A stretch of 64,000 nt of DNA, taken from Vicingaceae bacterium (lineage in GTDB: Bacteria > Bacteroidota > Bacteroidia > Flavobacteriales_E > Vicingaceae). The notes beneath the pieces are model-generated. The model had not been told where the DNA came from. It made no database searches and worked only from the letters and a program-made list of their open reading frames with translations. This document shows positions 28,278 through 37,193 of this stretch, piece after piece. Made by a program: the position numbers and the translations under genes. How positions within the stretch are numbered: the stretch's first letter is position 1; every line of letters starts with the position of its first letter. Where the stretch lies: NCBI GenBank assembly GCA_028336925.1, contig JAOKVV010000005.1:1-64000 (forward strand), read 5' to 3'.

Positions 28278-29987
28278 TTATTCAATATGAATATCCTTTA
28301 ACAATAACTGCAAGGTTTTCTTTCCTCTAAACTCATTTTCATCAATTACATAAGTAATGTGAAAAGGTTTATCTTGAATATCGTCGATGTATTGTCCCAA
28401 TCCGAAACCAATGCATTCTATTATTGCAGAACCATCAGCAATAGTTACTGCAATCTTTAGGTGATTATCGCCCACAATTCGAGCTTTTCCATAAAGTAAC
28501 ACATCTCTAGTTTCAAAAACTGGTCGCATGTTTAACGGACCATGAGGGGCAAACTGCCGTAGCACTTTAAAAAACCGATCATTGATTTGAGACAATATTA
28601 AATAAGCATCTACTTCTACCGCGGGAGTTAGCTGCTCTTCGGTAATATTAGCTGCCACATACGTTTCAAAGGCGTTTCTAAAATCTTCTATCTTTTCTAC
28701 TTTCATAGTTAAGCCAGCAGCATACATATGCCCACCAAATTGCTCAAGATGTTCACTACAAGCATCTATTGCGTTGTAAACATCGAATCCCTTAACAGAT
28801 CGTGCAGAACCTGTCGCTTTTCCATTAGATTCCGTTAAAACGATGGTAGGCTTATAATGTGTTTCAATCACTCTTGATGCAACAATGCCAATAACTCCTT
28901 TATGCCAATCCTCACTAAAAAGCACCGTACTTCTAAGTTGATCTAAATTCGAAACGGCAGCCATCATTTCAAGCGCCTCACGTGTAATGTCTTTATCTAA
29001 TTCTTTCCGCTCAATGTTATTATTATTAATCCCTTTACAGGCTTCCTTTGCAGTATCTTTATCTGAAGTAATCAATAATTCCACTGCCCTTAAACCAGAT
29101 TCAATTCTTCCGGCGGCATTAATCCTCGGGGCTATCGTAAAAACAACATCGGTAATGGTTAATTCATGCTTTTTTAGTTGAGCCGATGAAATCATTGCAG
29201 CAATTCCAGGTCTTGGATTCTTATTGATCAGTTGTAAACCGTAGTATGCCAATAAGCGATTTTCACCAGTCATCGGAACTATATCAGCAGCGATGCTTAC
29301 TGCCAACAAGTCGGACAACGGACCCAATTTTTCAAATGGAATACTTCGTTTATTTGCGAAAGCTTGCATTAACTTAAATCCAACACCTGCTCCGCTTAAT
29401 TCTTTATAGGGATAATCACAATCTTTGCGCTTTGGATCTAAAACGGCCACCGCCTTTGGAATTTCATCACCAGGTCGGTGATGATCACAAATGATAAAAT
29501 CAACGCCTTTCTTAGTTGCATAATCTACCTTCTCAATTGCCTTAATTCCGCAATCCAATGCAATGATTAACTGAAAATCGTTATCCGAAGCAAAATCAAT
29601 CCCAGCATAAGAAACACCATAGCCTTCTTTATATCGATCAGGAATATAAAATGCTAATTGATAATAATAGTCTGACAAGAAAGAATAGACTAAAGAAACA
29701 GCAGTGGTTCCATCTACATCATAATCGCCGTAAATTAAAATTTTCTGATTGTTTGCAATTGCAAATTCAATCCGCTCAACGGCCAAATCCATATCTTTCA
29801 TTAAAAAAGGATCATGGATCTCCTCTAAATTGGGTCTAAAAAACGATTTCGCTTTTTCAAAAGTATCGACACCGCGTTGAATCAAGATTTCCGCAAGTGT
29901 GCTATCTAAATTATTAAGCGACTTACTAAATTGCTGAACAAGCTCTTTATCTATCGGTTTAGGATGATTCCATTGCATTTTATTCAT
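28278..29987 (-). CDS. recJ: Single-stranded-DNA-specific exonuclease RecJ
   Basis: About 569 residues from ATG 29987; ATGs at 30005 and 29978 are also in frame, and 29978 (MQWNHPKPIDKE) is nearly as likely. RecJ degrades single-stranded DNA 5' to 3' in recombination and mismatch repair. Seen: DHH-family motifs YGDYDVDGTTA, ALDCGIK and ICDHHRPGDEIP, then DHHA1-type motifs (DWHKGVIGIVASR, GSARSVKGFDVY, GGHMYAAGLTM) and a C-terminal OB-like part. It follows rlpA closely on the same strand. Confidence 0.95.
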   Translation of the reverse strand: MNKMQWNHPKPIDKELVQQFSKSLNNLDSTLAEILIQRGVDTFEKAKSFFRPNLEEIHDPFLMKDMDLAVERIEFAIANNQKILIYGDYDVDGTTAVSLVYSFLSDYYYQLAFYIPDRYKEGYGVSYAGIDFASDNDFQLIIALDCGIKAIEKVDYATKKGVDFIICDHHRPGDEIPKAVAVLDPKRKDCDYPYKELSGAGVGFKLMQAFANKRSIPFEKLGPLSDLLAVSIAADIVPMTGENRLLAYYGLQLINKNPRPGIAAMISSAQLKKHELTITDVVFTIAPRINAAGRIESGLRAVELLITSDKDTAKEACKGINNNNIERKELDKDITREALEMMAAVSNLDQLRSTVLFSEDWHKGVIGIVASRVIETHYKPTIVLTESNGKATGSARSVKGFDVYNAIDACSEHLEQFGGHMYAAGLTMKVEKIEDFRNAFETYVAANITEEQLTPAVEVDAYLILSQINDRFFKVLRQFAPHGPLNMRPVFETRDVLLYGKARIVGDNHLKIAVTIADGSAIIECIGFGLGQYIDDIQDKPFHITYVIDENEFRGKKTLQLLLKDIHIE

Positions 29988-30026
29988 GAACTCAAAAGTA
30001 AGCATGAAACCCTCAGTAGTTTACTT

Positions 30027-30449
30027 TTAAAGTGTATCAATTTTAGTATTTGTATATTCAATAATGGAGTTGGGCTCAAAAACACACTCTACAAGTACCT
30101 CTCCTACTCCACTTTCTATTAACCCAATAGACTCAGCTGCACCTTTTGATAAGTCAATAATTCGATGTTTATTAAACGGTCCGCGATCATTTATTCGCAC
30201 TAAAACAGATTCATAGTTTGCGAGGTTGGTCACTTTCACCAAGGTTCCAAACGGTAGCGTTCGATGAGCTGCAGTAAAGGCCATTTGATCAAATTTCTCT
30301 CCATTAGCCGTTTCCTTACCGTGAAAATGCTCACCATAATAAGAAGCCGTTCCTTTTTCAAGACACAAATCGGATAATCTTCCATGAACAAAAGAAAACT
30401 GATTTATGAACAGGGAAGCGAAAATTAACATCTTAACAAATGACAACAT
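30027..30449 (-). CDS. rlpA: RlpA-family septal ring protein / lytic transglycosylase
   Basis: 140 residues with an N-terminal signal peptide (MLSFVKMLIFASLFINQF). The mature part is a double-psi beta-barrel: GTASYYGEHFHGKETANGEKFD, AAHRTLPFGTLVKVTN and VRINDRGPF with the conserved Asp. Family members cleave denuded glycan strands or bind them in the periplasm. There is no SPOR domain, so this is the short form; the separate SPOR protein at 20582 might supply such binding (inference). It precedes recJ in one unit. Confidence 0.9.
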   Translation of the reverse strand: MLSFVKMLIFASLFINQFSFVHGRLSDLCLEKGTASYYGEHFHGKETANGEKFDQMAFTAAHRTLPFGTLVKVTNLANYESVLVRINDRGPFNKHRIIDLSKGAAESIGLIESGVGEVLVECVFEPNSIIEYTNTKIDTL

Positions 30450-30585
30450 ACATTAGACTTTTATAAAACAAGACCACACATCTATTTTGGTTAAATAAGA
30501 AGGGTAACCAAGTGACGAACAATTCAATCAACTAATTACCCTTAAAAATCATTTAAAACCGAACTTAATCAGTTTAAAGTGCGAT

Positions 30586-31623
30586 TTAATTTCTAGCAGA
30601 GTAAGCTCTCACATAATCTGCTAATTGGCGAACATTTTCTTCAGGAGTACCAGGCAAAATACCATGGCCTAAGTTGAAAATATGTCCACTTCTATTTCCT
30701 ACGCTATCTAAAATAGCTTTTGCACGTGACTCAATTAACGACCATTCTCCAAATAATAAAGTTGGATCTAAGTTACCTTGAACGGCAACGCTATAATCTA
30801 AATCTGCCCAAGCTGCATTGATATCGGTTTTCCAATCGATTCCAATAACATCAGGACCAGTTTTTCTAAAATCTTGTAGTAAGTGAGAAGTGTTGGTTCC
30901 AAATAAAATAATCGGCACATTGGTCTTCGCCTTTAACATTCCCATCATCTTTTCCATGTGTGGCAATACATATTCTCTGTAATCCTGTAAAGATAAGATA
31001 CCTACCCAGCTATCGAAAATTTGCAATGCCGCTGCACCACTTTCTTCTTGAAACAATAAATATTCAGCCATAGAAACAGCCAATTTATCCATCAATAAAT
31101 GCCAGTTTTCCGTTTGGTTATACATAAGCGCCTTTAACTTCGCATAGTTTTTAGAAGGACCGCCCTCTATCATGTAACTTGCTAATGTAAATGGAGCACC
31201 TACGAATCCTAAACAAGGTACATTTAACCCTTTCTTTAAAATTCCCAATGCATCACCAGTGTATTTAAGGTCTGCAGCAGGATCAATATTTTTTAATCGA
31301 TCGATATCTGCTTTAGAAGTAATTGGATTATGAATAACAGGACCAACACCGGGCTTATATTCAAAATTTACACCCATCGGCTCCAATGGAATCATGATAT
31401 CTGAAAATACAATCGCAGCATCTAGTGCAAATTGATTAACGGGTAAAAAAGTAACCTCAGCACATACTTCAGGTATTTTACAAATATCTACGATACTGTA
31501 TGTCTTCTTAATAGTCCTGTATGCCTCTTGATATCTTCCTGCTTGGCGCATAAACCAAACTGGAGTATGATCTACAGCTTCTCTTCGGCAGGCTCTTAAA
31601 AAATTATCGTTAAATGTTGTCAT
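30586..31623 (-). CDS. hemE: Uroporphyrinogen decarboxylase HemE
   Basis: 345 residues. Removes four carboxyl groups from uroporphyrinogen III to give coproporphyrinogen III. Seen: N-terminal PVWFMRQAGRYQEAYR with the substrate-binding arginines, FSDIMIPLEPMG, and C-terminal GNLDPTLLFG and FNLGHGILPGTPEENV. The start overlaps the hemL stop by one base (TAATG). It is the last gene of the haem operon. Confidence 0.97.
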   Translation of the reverse strand: MTTFNDNFLRACRREAVDHTPVWFMRQAGRYQEAYRTIKKTYSIVDICKIPEVCAEVTFLPVNQFALDAAIVFSDIMIPLEPMGVNFEYKPGVGPVIHNPITSKADIDRLKNIDPAADLKYTGDALGILKKGLNVPCLGFVGAPFTLASYMIEGGPSKNYAKLKALMYNQTENWHLLMDKLAVSMAEYLLFQEESGAAALQIFDSWVGILSLQDYREYVLPHMEKMMGMLKAKTNVPIILFGTNTSHLLQDFRKTGPDVIGIDWKTDINAAWADLDYSVAVQGNLDPTLLFGEWSLIESRAKAILDSVGNRSGHIFNLGHGILPGTPEENVRQLADYVRAYSARN

Positions 31624-32912
31624 TAGTTTGCTATTAATTGAATGGAGTTTCTAATTGCATTCTTAATTTTTCTCATATCATCATCACTTAATGTTGCAGG
31701 TAAAAACCATGCTTCAAACTGTGATGGTGGAATATACATTCCATTTTCCGCCATTCCCCAAAAGAATTTTGCAAAATGCTCCGTATTGGATGTTTGTGCT
31801 GATTCGAAATCGACAACTTCTATAGCCGTAAAGAATGGATTAATCATGGCTCCAAATCGGTTTACTTGGACATCCACACCAAATTCTTTACCAGCTTCTA
31901 GAATCCACGACTCTATTTGAGCTGCTTCTTTTTCAAACTTATCATATGGTTTTAATCGTTTTAGCTCTTTAAGTGTGGCAATTCCACAAGCCATGGCTAT
32001 TGGGTTTCCTGATAAAGTTCCTGCTTGATAAACCGGCCCTAATGGCGCCACCATATTCATGATTTCGTGCCTAGCGCCGTAAGCGCCTACAGGCATTCCA
32101 CCACCAATTACTTTTCCTAAACAGGTGATATCTGCGACAATATCAAAGTAATCTTGTGCACCACCAAATTTCTTTCTAAAACCAGTCATTACTTCATCAA
32201 CCACCAATAGAATCCCATGCTCTTTCGTGATTTCACGAAGCTCTTTCATAAAGGCTTGCTCTGGTACTATTACACCCATATTACCTGCTACAGGCTCTAT
32301 AAAAATAGCTGCAATCTCATTTGGAAACTGATGAATTAATTTCTTAACACTATCAATATCATTATATAAAGCTACTAAAGTGTCTTTTACAGCTGCTTCC
32401 GGAACTCCTAGACTCCCAGGTAAACCTAAAGTAACTAATCCAGAACCTGCTGCTACTAATAAAGAATCTGAATGCCCGTGATAACATCCAGCGAATTTTA
32501 CTATTTTATTACGATTGGTAAATGCTCTAGCCAATCGAATTGCGCTAAGCACTGCTTCTGTTCCTGAATTTACGAAACGTACTTTATCTATAGATGGAAA
32601 AATTTCCGCCACCATTTCAGACAAAATAATTTCATTTTCCGTAGTAGCACCAAAGGTAAATCCCTTATCAACAGCCGCTTTTACAGCATCCTTTACAGCT
32701 GTATTTCCATGGCCTAAAATAACTGGCCCGTAGGAACCAACTAAATCAATGTATTCATTTCCGTCTACATCATAAATTTTAGTTCCCTCTGCTCTTTCAA
32801 TAAATAATGGATTTCCACCTACTGAATTAAATGCTCGAACAGGACTGTTTACGGCACCTACTAAATGGTGCTGTCCTCTTTCAAATAATTCTTTTGACTT
32901 CTTCAATTCCAT
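31623..32912 (-). CDS. hemL: Glutamate-1-semialdehyde 2,1-aminomutase HemL
   Basis: 429 residues. PLP enzyme that turns glutamate-1-semialdehyde into 5-aminolevulinate. Seen: GAVNSPVRAFNSVGG at the N-terminus, VNSGTEAVLSAIRLAR, the VDEVMTGFR Asp of the PLP site, and the Schiff-base lysine in CLGKVIGGGMPVGA. It follows hemB by 47 bases. Working with HemA in the same operon it completes the C5 route to aminolevulinate. Confidence 0.97.
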   Translation of the reverse strand: MELKKSKELFERGQHHLVGAVNSPVRAFNSVGGNPLFIERAEGTKIYDVDGNEYIDLVGSYGPVILGHGNTAVKDAVKAAVDKGFTFGATTENEIILSEMVAEIFPSIDKVRFVNSGTEAVLSAIRLARAFTNRNKIVKFAGCYHGHSDSLLVAAGSGLVTLGLPGSLGVPEAAVKDTLVALYNDIDSVKKLIHQFPNEIAAIFIEPVAGNMGVIVPEQAFMKELREITKEHGILLVVDEVMTGFRKKFGGAQDYFDIVADITCLGKVIGGGMPVGAYGARHEIMNMVAPLGPVYQAGTLSGNPIAMACGIATLKELKRLKPYDKFEKEAAQIESWILEAGKEFGVDVQVNRFGAMINPFFTAIEVVDFESAQTSNTEHFAKFFWGMAENGMYIPPSQFEAWFLPATLSDDDMRKIKNAIRNSIQLIAN

Positions 32913-32959
32913 AAATTGTAATTTTTATTGGACTGCAAATTTATTCATTTGCAATCGAA

Positions 32960-33934
32960 TTATCCTTTTTTTAAGAGCTTAGCTGCTTCTTTTGCATGAT
33001 ACGTGATAATAATATCAGCACCAGCTCTTTTTATAGAAGTTAGCGTTTCCATTATCACCCGCTCTTCATCTATCCACCCTTTCTCTCCTGCGGCTTTTAT
33101 CATGGCATATTCGCCACTCACATTATAGGCAGCAATTGGCACATCAAACGTATTTTTTAAATCTCTGATGATATCTAAATAGGCTAAAGCAGGTTTTACC
33201 ATGATGATATCAGCTCCTTCTTCCACATCAAGCGTGGCTTCTCGAATCGCCTCAGTTCTATTCGCCGGATCCATTTGGTAGGTTCTTCTATCGCCAAAAG
33301 TAGGTGCAGAATCTGCTGCATCTCTAAATGGACCATAATAAGCCGATGCATACTTTACAGAATATCCCATAATTGGAATTTGAGAAAAACCATTTGTGTC
33401 TAATGCTTCACGCAATGTAGCAACCGTTCCATCCATCATTCCTGAAGGAGCCACCATATCTACTCCAGCCTTAGCATGCGCCAAAACTTGTTTATTTAGG
33501 TTCGTTAAGGTAGCATCATTATCCACATCGTTATCATGAATAATTCCGCAATGCCCATGATCAGTATATTCGCAAAAGCAGATGTCAGAAATAACATATA
33601 ATTGCGGATAATTCTTTTTAATGAATCGAATGGCTTCAGGAATAATTCCGGATTCATTCATTGCCTCAGAGCCAATTGCATCCTTTTCTAAAGGAATAGC
33701 AAATAGCACCACAGAGTGAATTCCTAGCTCTATTAATTCATCTAACTCTTCAGAAATTTTATCCAGCGAGAAGCGAAAAATACCGGGCATAGAGGCAATT
33801 TCCTTTTTGATTCCGGGCTTTTCTTCTATAAATAATGGATAGATAATATCGTTAACTGATAGCTGTGTTTCCCGAACTAAGTTTCTAATTACTGGCGATT
33901 TTCTTAATCTTCTTGGTCTAAACATGTTCTTCAT
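32960..33934 (-). CDS. hemB: Delta-aminolevulinic acid dehydratase HemB
   Basis: 324 residues from ATG 33934, or 321 from ATG 33925; both overlap the hemD stop. Condenses two aminolevulinate molecules to porphobilinogen. The metal-site sequence [14 protein letters not shown] has the cysteines of the zinc-dependent type, and the Schiff-base lysine is in [10 protein letters not shown]. Length is standard. Confidence 0.97.
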   Translation of the reverse strand: MKNMFRPRRLRKSPVIRNLVRETQLSVNDIIYPLFIEEKPGIKKEIASMPGIFRFSLDKISEELDELIELGIHSVVLFAIPLEKDAIGSEAMNESGIIPEAIRFIKKNYPQLYVISDICFCEYTDHGHCGIIHDNDVDNDATLTNLNKQVLAHAKAGVDMVAPSGMMDGTVATLREALDTNGFSQIPIMGYSVKYASAYYGPFRDAADSAPTFGDRRTYQMDPANRTEAIREATLDVEEGADIIMVKPALAYLDIIRDLKNTFDVPIAAYNVSGEYAMIKAAGEKGWIDEERVIMETLTSIKRAGADIIITYHAKEAAKLLKKG

Positions 33935-34682
33935 ATTTTACAATCGCTTCTACTATGGCTTCTTCAGTGTAGGGATTTGCAACCACTGCTACGTTGAATC
34001 CTTTTTCTTCAGCTACTTTTTGGGTAGAAGGTCCCACTACAGCAATTTTTGCCATGGGAACAGATAAATTATTGCGTTCAATTTGTTTTACAAAGTTAGT
34101 AACTGCAGAGCCACTAAAAAAGGTAATCCAGTCTAAGTCTTGACTTAATACTGCTTCCAACTCTTCTTTTGAATACGCTGGATCATAATTCACATACATG
34201 GGCATCGAAATTACCTCTTCACATTGGTCTTTCAATAGCTCTACGTATTCATTATTCGCTTTAGATGATTGTGGAATTAATATCCGCTCATGGCCAAAGA
34301 TAGGGAGTTGCTTTGCCAGCATTTTAGCCGTGTACTCTATTGGTACAAAATTACTTCGATACCCTATTTTCTCTACAGCTGCTTTTGTTTTTTCTCCTAC
34401 TGTAGCGATGCGCAGATCGGTTAAAAAATGCACCTTTACTTCATATTGCTCTAAAGCATCAAAGAAATAGTTTACGGCATTTACGCTTGTAAATACCACC
34501 CAATTAATCGATTCTAATTGCGTAACTATTGATTTTATTTGAATTTGATTTTTAATTGCACGTATGGCAATCATCGGCAGTGCAGTAGTTTCTGCACCTT
34601 TATAGCTGAGAAGTTTTTCTACTGACTTGCATTGATGTTCGGCTCTTGTAACCAGTACCTTTTTATTTCGAAGTGGATTCAA
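33918..34682 (-). CDS. hemD: Uroporphyrinogen-III synthase HemD
   Basis: 254 residues starting at a TTG that overlaps the end of the hemA-hemC ORF by 20 bases. Closes and flips ring D of hydroxymethylbilane. The family is divergent; supporting features are [17 protein letters not shown] at the N-terminus, [28 protein letters not shown] and [16 protein letters not shown], plus operon position between hemC and hemB. There is no in-frame ATG near the N-terminus, so the TTG is likely real. Confidence 0.92.
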   Translation of the reverse strand: MNPLRNKKVLVTRAEHQCKSVEKLLSYKGAETTALPMIAIRAIKNQIQIKSIVTQLESINWVVFTSVNAVNYFFDALEQYEVKVHFLTDLRIATVGEKTKAAVEKIGYRSNFVPIEYTAKMLAKQLPIFGHERILIPQSSKANNEYVELLKDQCEEVISMPMYVNYDPAYSKEELEAVLSQDLDWITFFSGSAVTNFVKQIERNNLSVPMAKIAVVGPSTQKVAEEKGFNVAVVANPYTEEAIVEAIVKYEEHV

Positions 34683-36852
34683 GTATTGTTAGTTTAGTTT
34701 TCTCTTCAAGCTCCGCTTTGAGTTGAAGGGCTAAACTTTGAGCTATATTGATATAGTCTTTAGCAGCACCTTTCTTCTCTCCTATGCACACTAAGTTGCC
34801 ATCGTTTGAAGCAAATAATCCTTGAATCAAAAGTTCGTCATTTTTTACTTCTGCAAAAGCTGCGATGGGATAATTGCATCCACCGCCAAGTGCGATCAAA
34901 AATTCTCTCTCTGCGAAAGTTGCTATCTGAGTTGGTTTATGATTAAACTGCTTTACCAAATCCAATACAAACCCGCTCTCGTCTCTAACTTCTAAAGCTA
35001 AAGCTCCTTGAGCTACGGCAGGCAATAATTCTTCTGCAGTAAATATATCGTTTGCTTTATCAATCATTCCAAGGCGATTGATACCAGCATATGCTAAAAT
35101 GATGGCGTCGTAATCCCCTTCCATCATTTTCTTAATTCGGGTATCTAAGTTTCCCTGAATAAATTTCGTTTCTATGTCAGGGCGAAGTTTCTTCAACTGA
35201 ATTTGACGTCTTAAACTTCCTGTGCCAATGATGGCTCCTTCTTTTAAGTCAGCGAATTTTTCTCCCTTTTTAGAGATTAGAATATCTCGAACATCAGCTC
35301 TTTCTGAGATAGCAGCCAATTTTAAACCACTTATATTTTCAATTGGAAGATCTTTAAAACTGTGCACCGCCATATCTACGGTACCTGCAACAAGTGCACG
35401 TTGTATAGCGGATGTAAACGCTCCCATAACTTCAATATCGCCATCATCACCATTGGTGCGTATAACCTTAGTTACAAACTCATAATTAGGTTCATATTTC
35501 TTTAATTGCTCAATTACTTGATGTGTTTGTGTCAATGCTAATTTACTTCCTCTCGTCCCTACGATTACTCTTCGCTGTGGCACTTCAAGTTCTACATCTT
35601 CTAACCCAAATACTTTTTTTACGGTATGAATTGGATTATCTTGTTCATGCATATTATGTGATAACTCATGAATCACCTCCATCGGTCGTTTAGAAATTTT
35701 ACGCACCATACGGTGAGAGAACTTCTCTAATAACTCAACTTGAGCAGGAGTTAAATCGCCCATCTTTGGTAACAACCAACTTAACTCCTCTTCTTTAGTG
35801 CGCTGAAGTGAATGCCAATAGGCTTCCAGAACAGGTGATGCTTTCCTATTATAATACCAACTTGTAAACTTCTGCACCTCATCTTCTACTATCTCAGTTG
35901 CTTTTGGTATTTCATTATGGCGCTTCAGTAAACTCTCAAAGGTCATTTTTTTGATATCATCTAAATCGTATAACGACAATCCTTCCAAATTTTTCAGGCC
36001 TGAATTAAAATTTCTTGGTAAACCAAAATCAATTAACAGCTTAGGTTCTGATGCTTTAAATGCAAATTGGGCTCTTGTGCATTTACTATCCGTCAAAGAA
36101 GCCTCACTTAACAAATTAACTTCACCTTGAGTTCCTCCAATTATTATATCAACTTGACTAATATAACGGAATAGATTCTTTATCTCAATAGCTTCTCCAC
36201 CCCAATCATTGGCCATTTCGGTGGCTCGATCTAAGTTATGGCTTGCAATGTATAATTTTTTTATTTTAGTCCTATCTAATATGGTCGCTACCAAATTAGC
36301 CATACTTCCAGTTCCTACAACTAATAGGGAACTATCTTCTAATTTATACCCATGATTTTCAATCAACTCAAACCCCACAGTTGCTAATGATGCCGAATGA
36401 CGTCCTATATTAGTCTCCAATCGGGCTCTTTTTCCTGTATGTACAGCATGACGAATCATTTCATCAAGCATCGGCCCAATAGTTTTCTGTCTACGAGCCA
36501 ATGATAATGCTGAACGAATCTGACCTACAATTTGATGCTCTCCTATAGCTTGAGATTCTAAACCGGCCGCAGTTGAAAAAAGGTTTTTGATGGCAATCTC
36601 GGTATCCGGAAGTACAGTAAGGTACTGGGAGAAATTTCCGAAACTTTTGAGATAGTTTTCTAATCCATAATAATTTTCACCGAATGCGTAAAGTGACAAT
36701 CGGTTACAAGTAGCGATAATAAAAACCTCAGAGTATATCTGCTTTAAGTCAGATAGAGCTTGCATTGTTTGCTCATCATTTAATGCCATCTGCTCCCTAA
36801 TATCTATGGGTGCAAAACGATGACTCAACTCTACTCCTACTATTTTTTCCAT
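34663..36852 (-). CDS. hemA-hemC: Fused glutamyl-tRNA reductase / hydroxymethylbilane synthase (HemA-HemC)
   Basis: A single 729-residue ORF holding two complete enzymes. Residues 1 to ~415 are glutamyl-tRNA reductase: VGVELSHRFAPIDIRE, catalytic Cys49 in IIATCNRLSLY, GEHQIVGQIR, and the NADPH site GTGSMANLV near 180. After a linker of about ten residues, ~427-729 are hydroxymethylbilane synthase: VGTRGSKLALTQTHQV, AVHSFKDLPIE with the catalytic Asp, GTGSLRRQIQLKKLRPD, and the dipyrromethane-binding Cys659 in LGGGCNYPIAAF. The usual FxKELE lysine region reads FTSAIQRAL instead. The two are usually separate genes. It heads the haem operon. Confidence 0.93.
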   Translation of the reverse strand: MEKIVGVELSHRFAPIDIREQMALNDEQTMQALSDLKQIYSEVFIIATCNRLSLYAFGENYYGLENYLKSFGNFSQYLTVLPDTEIAIKNLFSTAAGLESQAIGEHQIVGQIRSALSLARRQKTIGPMLDEMIRHAVHTGKRARLETNIGRHSASLATVGFELIENHGYKLEDSSLLVVGTGSMANLVATILDRTKIKKLYIASHNLDRATEMANDWGGEAIEIKNLFRYISQVDIIIGGTQGEVNLLSEASLTDSKCTRAQFAFKASEPKLLIDFGLPRNFNSGLKNLEGLSLYDLDDIKKMTFESLLKRHNEIPKATEIVEDEVQKFTSWYYNRKASPVLEAYWHSLQRTKEEELSWLLPKMGDLTPAQVELLEKFSHRMVRKISKRPMEVIHELSHNMHEQDNPIHTVKKVFGLEDVELEVPQRRVIVGTRGSKLALTQTHQVIEQLKKYEPNYEFVTKVIRTNGDDGDIEVMGAFTSAIQRALVAGTVDMAVHSFKDLPIENISGLKLAAISERADVRDILISKKGEKFADLKEGAIIGTGSLRRQIQLKKLRPDIETKFIQGNLDTRIKKMMEGDYDAIILAYAGINRLGMIDKANDIFTAEELLPAVAQGALALEVRDESGFVLDLVKQFNHKPTQIATFAEREFLIALGGGCNYPIAAFAEVKNDELLIQGLFASNDGNLVCIGEKKGAAKDYINIAQSLALQLKAELEEKTKLTILESTSK

Positions 36853-36887
36853 CTCTATCTAATACTTACCTCTTAAAATGGTGGCTG

Positions 36888-36895
36888 CAAATTTA
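36888..36895 (-). promoter_or_regulatory. Likely -7 element of the haem operon promoter
   Basis: The minus strand reads TAAATTTG (TAnnTTTG), 36 bases before the hemA-hemC ATG. A -33 TTG is not evident. Confidence 0.4.
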
Positions 36896-37193
36896 GCCAT
36901 AAGTTAACGGATTTAAAAAAGAATAAACGATTAAAAGCGAAATAAAGTTCTTTATTAAAAACAATTTTGCAAGTGGTTTTTACAATACAAAAAAGGCTTA
37001 TATTTTATAACATTGTTGATAAAAAAGAAGAAGAATTTCCTGAACATTAAGCAGCACAATGGACACGATATAAAAAGCAGAATGTTAATAAATCTAAACC
37101 CAAATACGAAAAATTTGTTAGAGGAGGTAGTACCTTGCAAGTGCAAATAAAGTAACCCGCCACTAGTTACATAATTTAAAACAACTCATTAAA
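36896..37193. other. Intergenic region between divergent haem operon and nrdJ
   Basis: About 340 bases, counting the leader, without a gene separate the two divergent starts. The DNA is A/T-rich. Near nrdJ it holds a GTAAC...GTTAC mini-hairpin (about 37151-37170) and a GAGGAGG purine run. I looked for a cobalamin riboswitch and NrdR boxes and found neither in convincing form. Confidence 0.5.

Noticed and set aside
30505-30545. AAGGGTAA...TTACCCTT between hemE and rlpA
   Set aside because: The loop of about 24 bases or more and the short A/T-rich flank make it a weak hairpin; a terminator call is not supported.
37075-37100. NrdR-box-like ACACGATATAAAAAG upstream of nrdJ
   Set aside because: Only one half of the consensus is present and there is no second box at the expected phase.
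37100-37193. Possible cobalamin riboswitch before the class II ribonucleotide reductase (CCCGCCACTAG resembles part of the core)
   Set aside because: The B12 box and the conserved upstream stems are missing, and the match is too near the ATG for the full ~180-nt aptamer.
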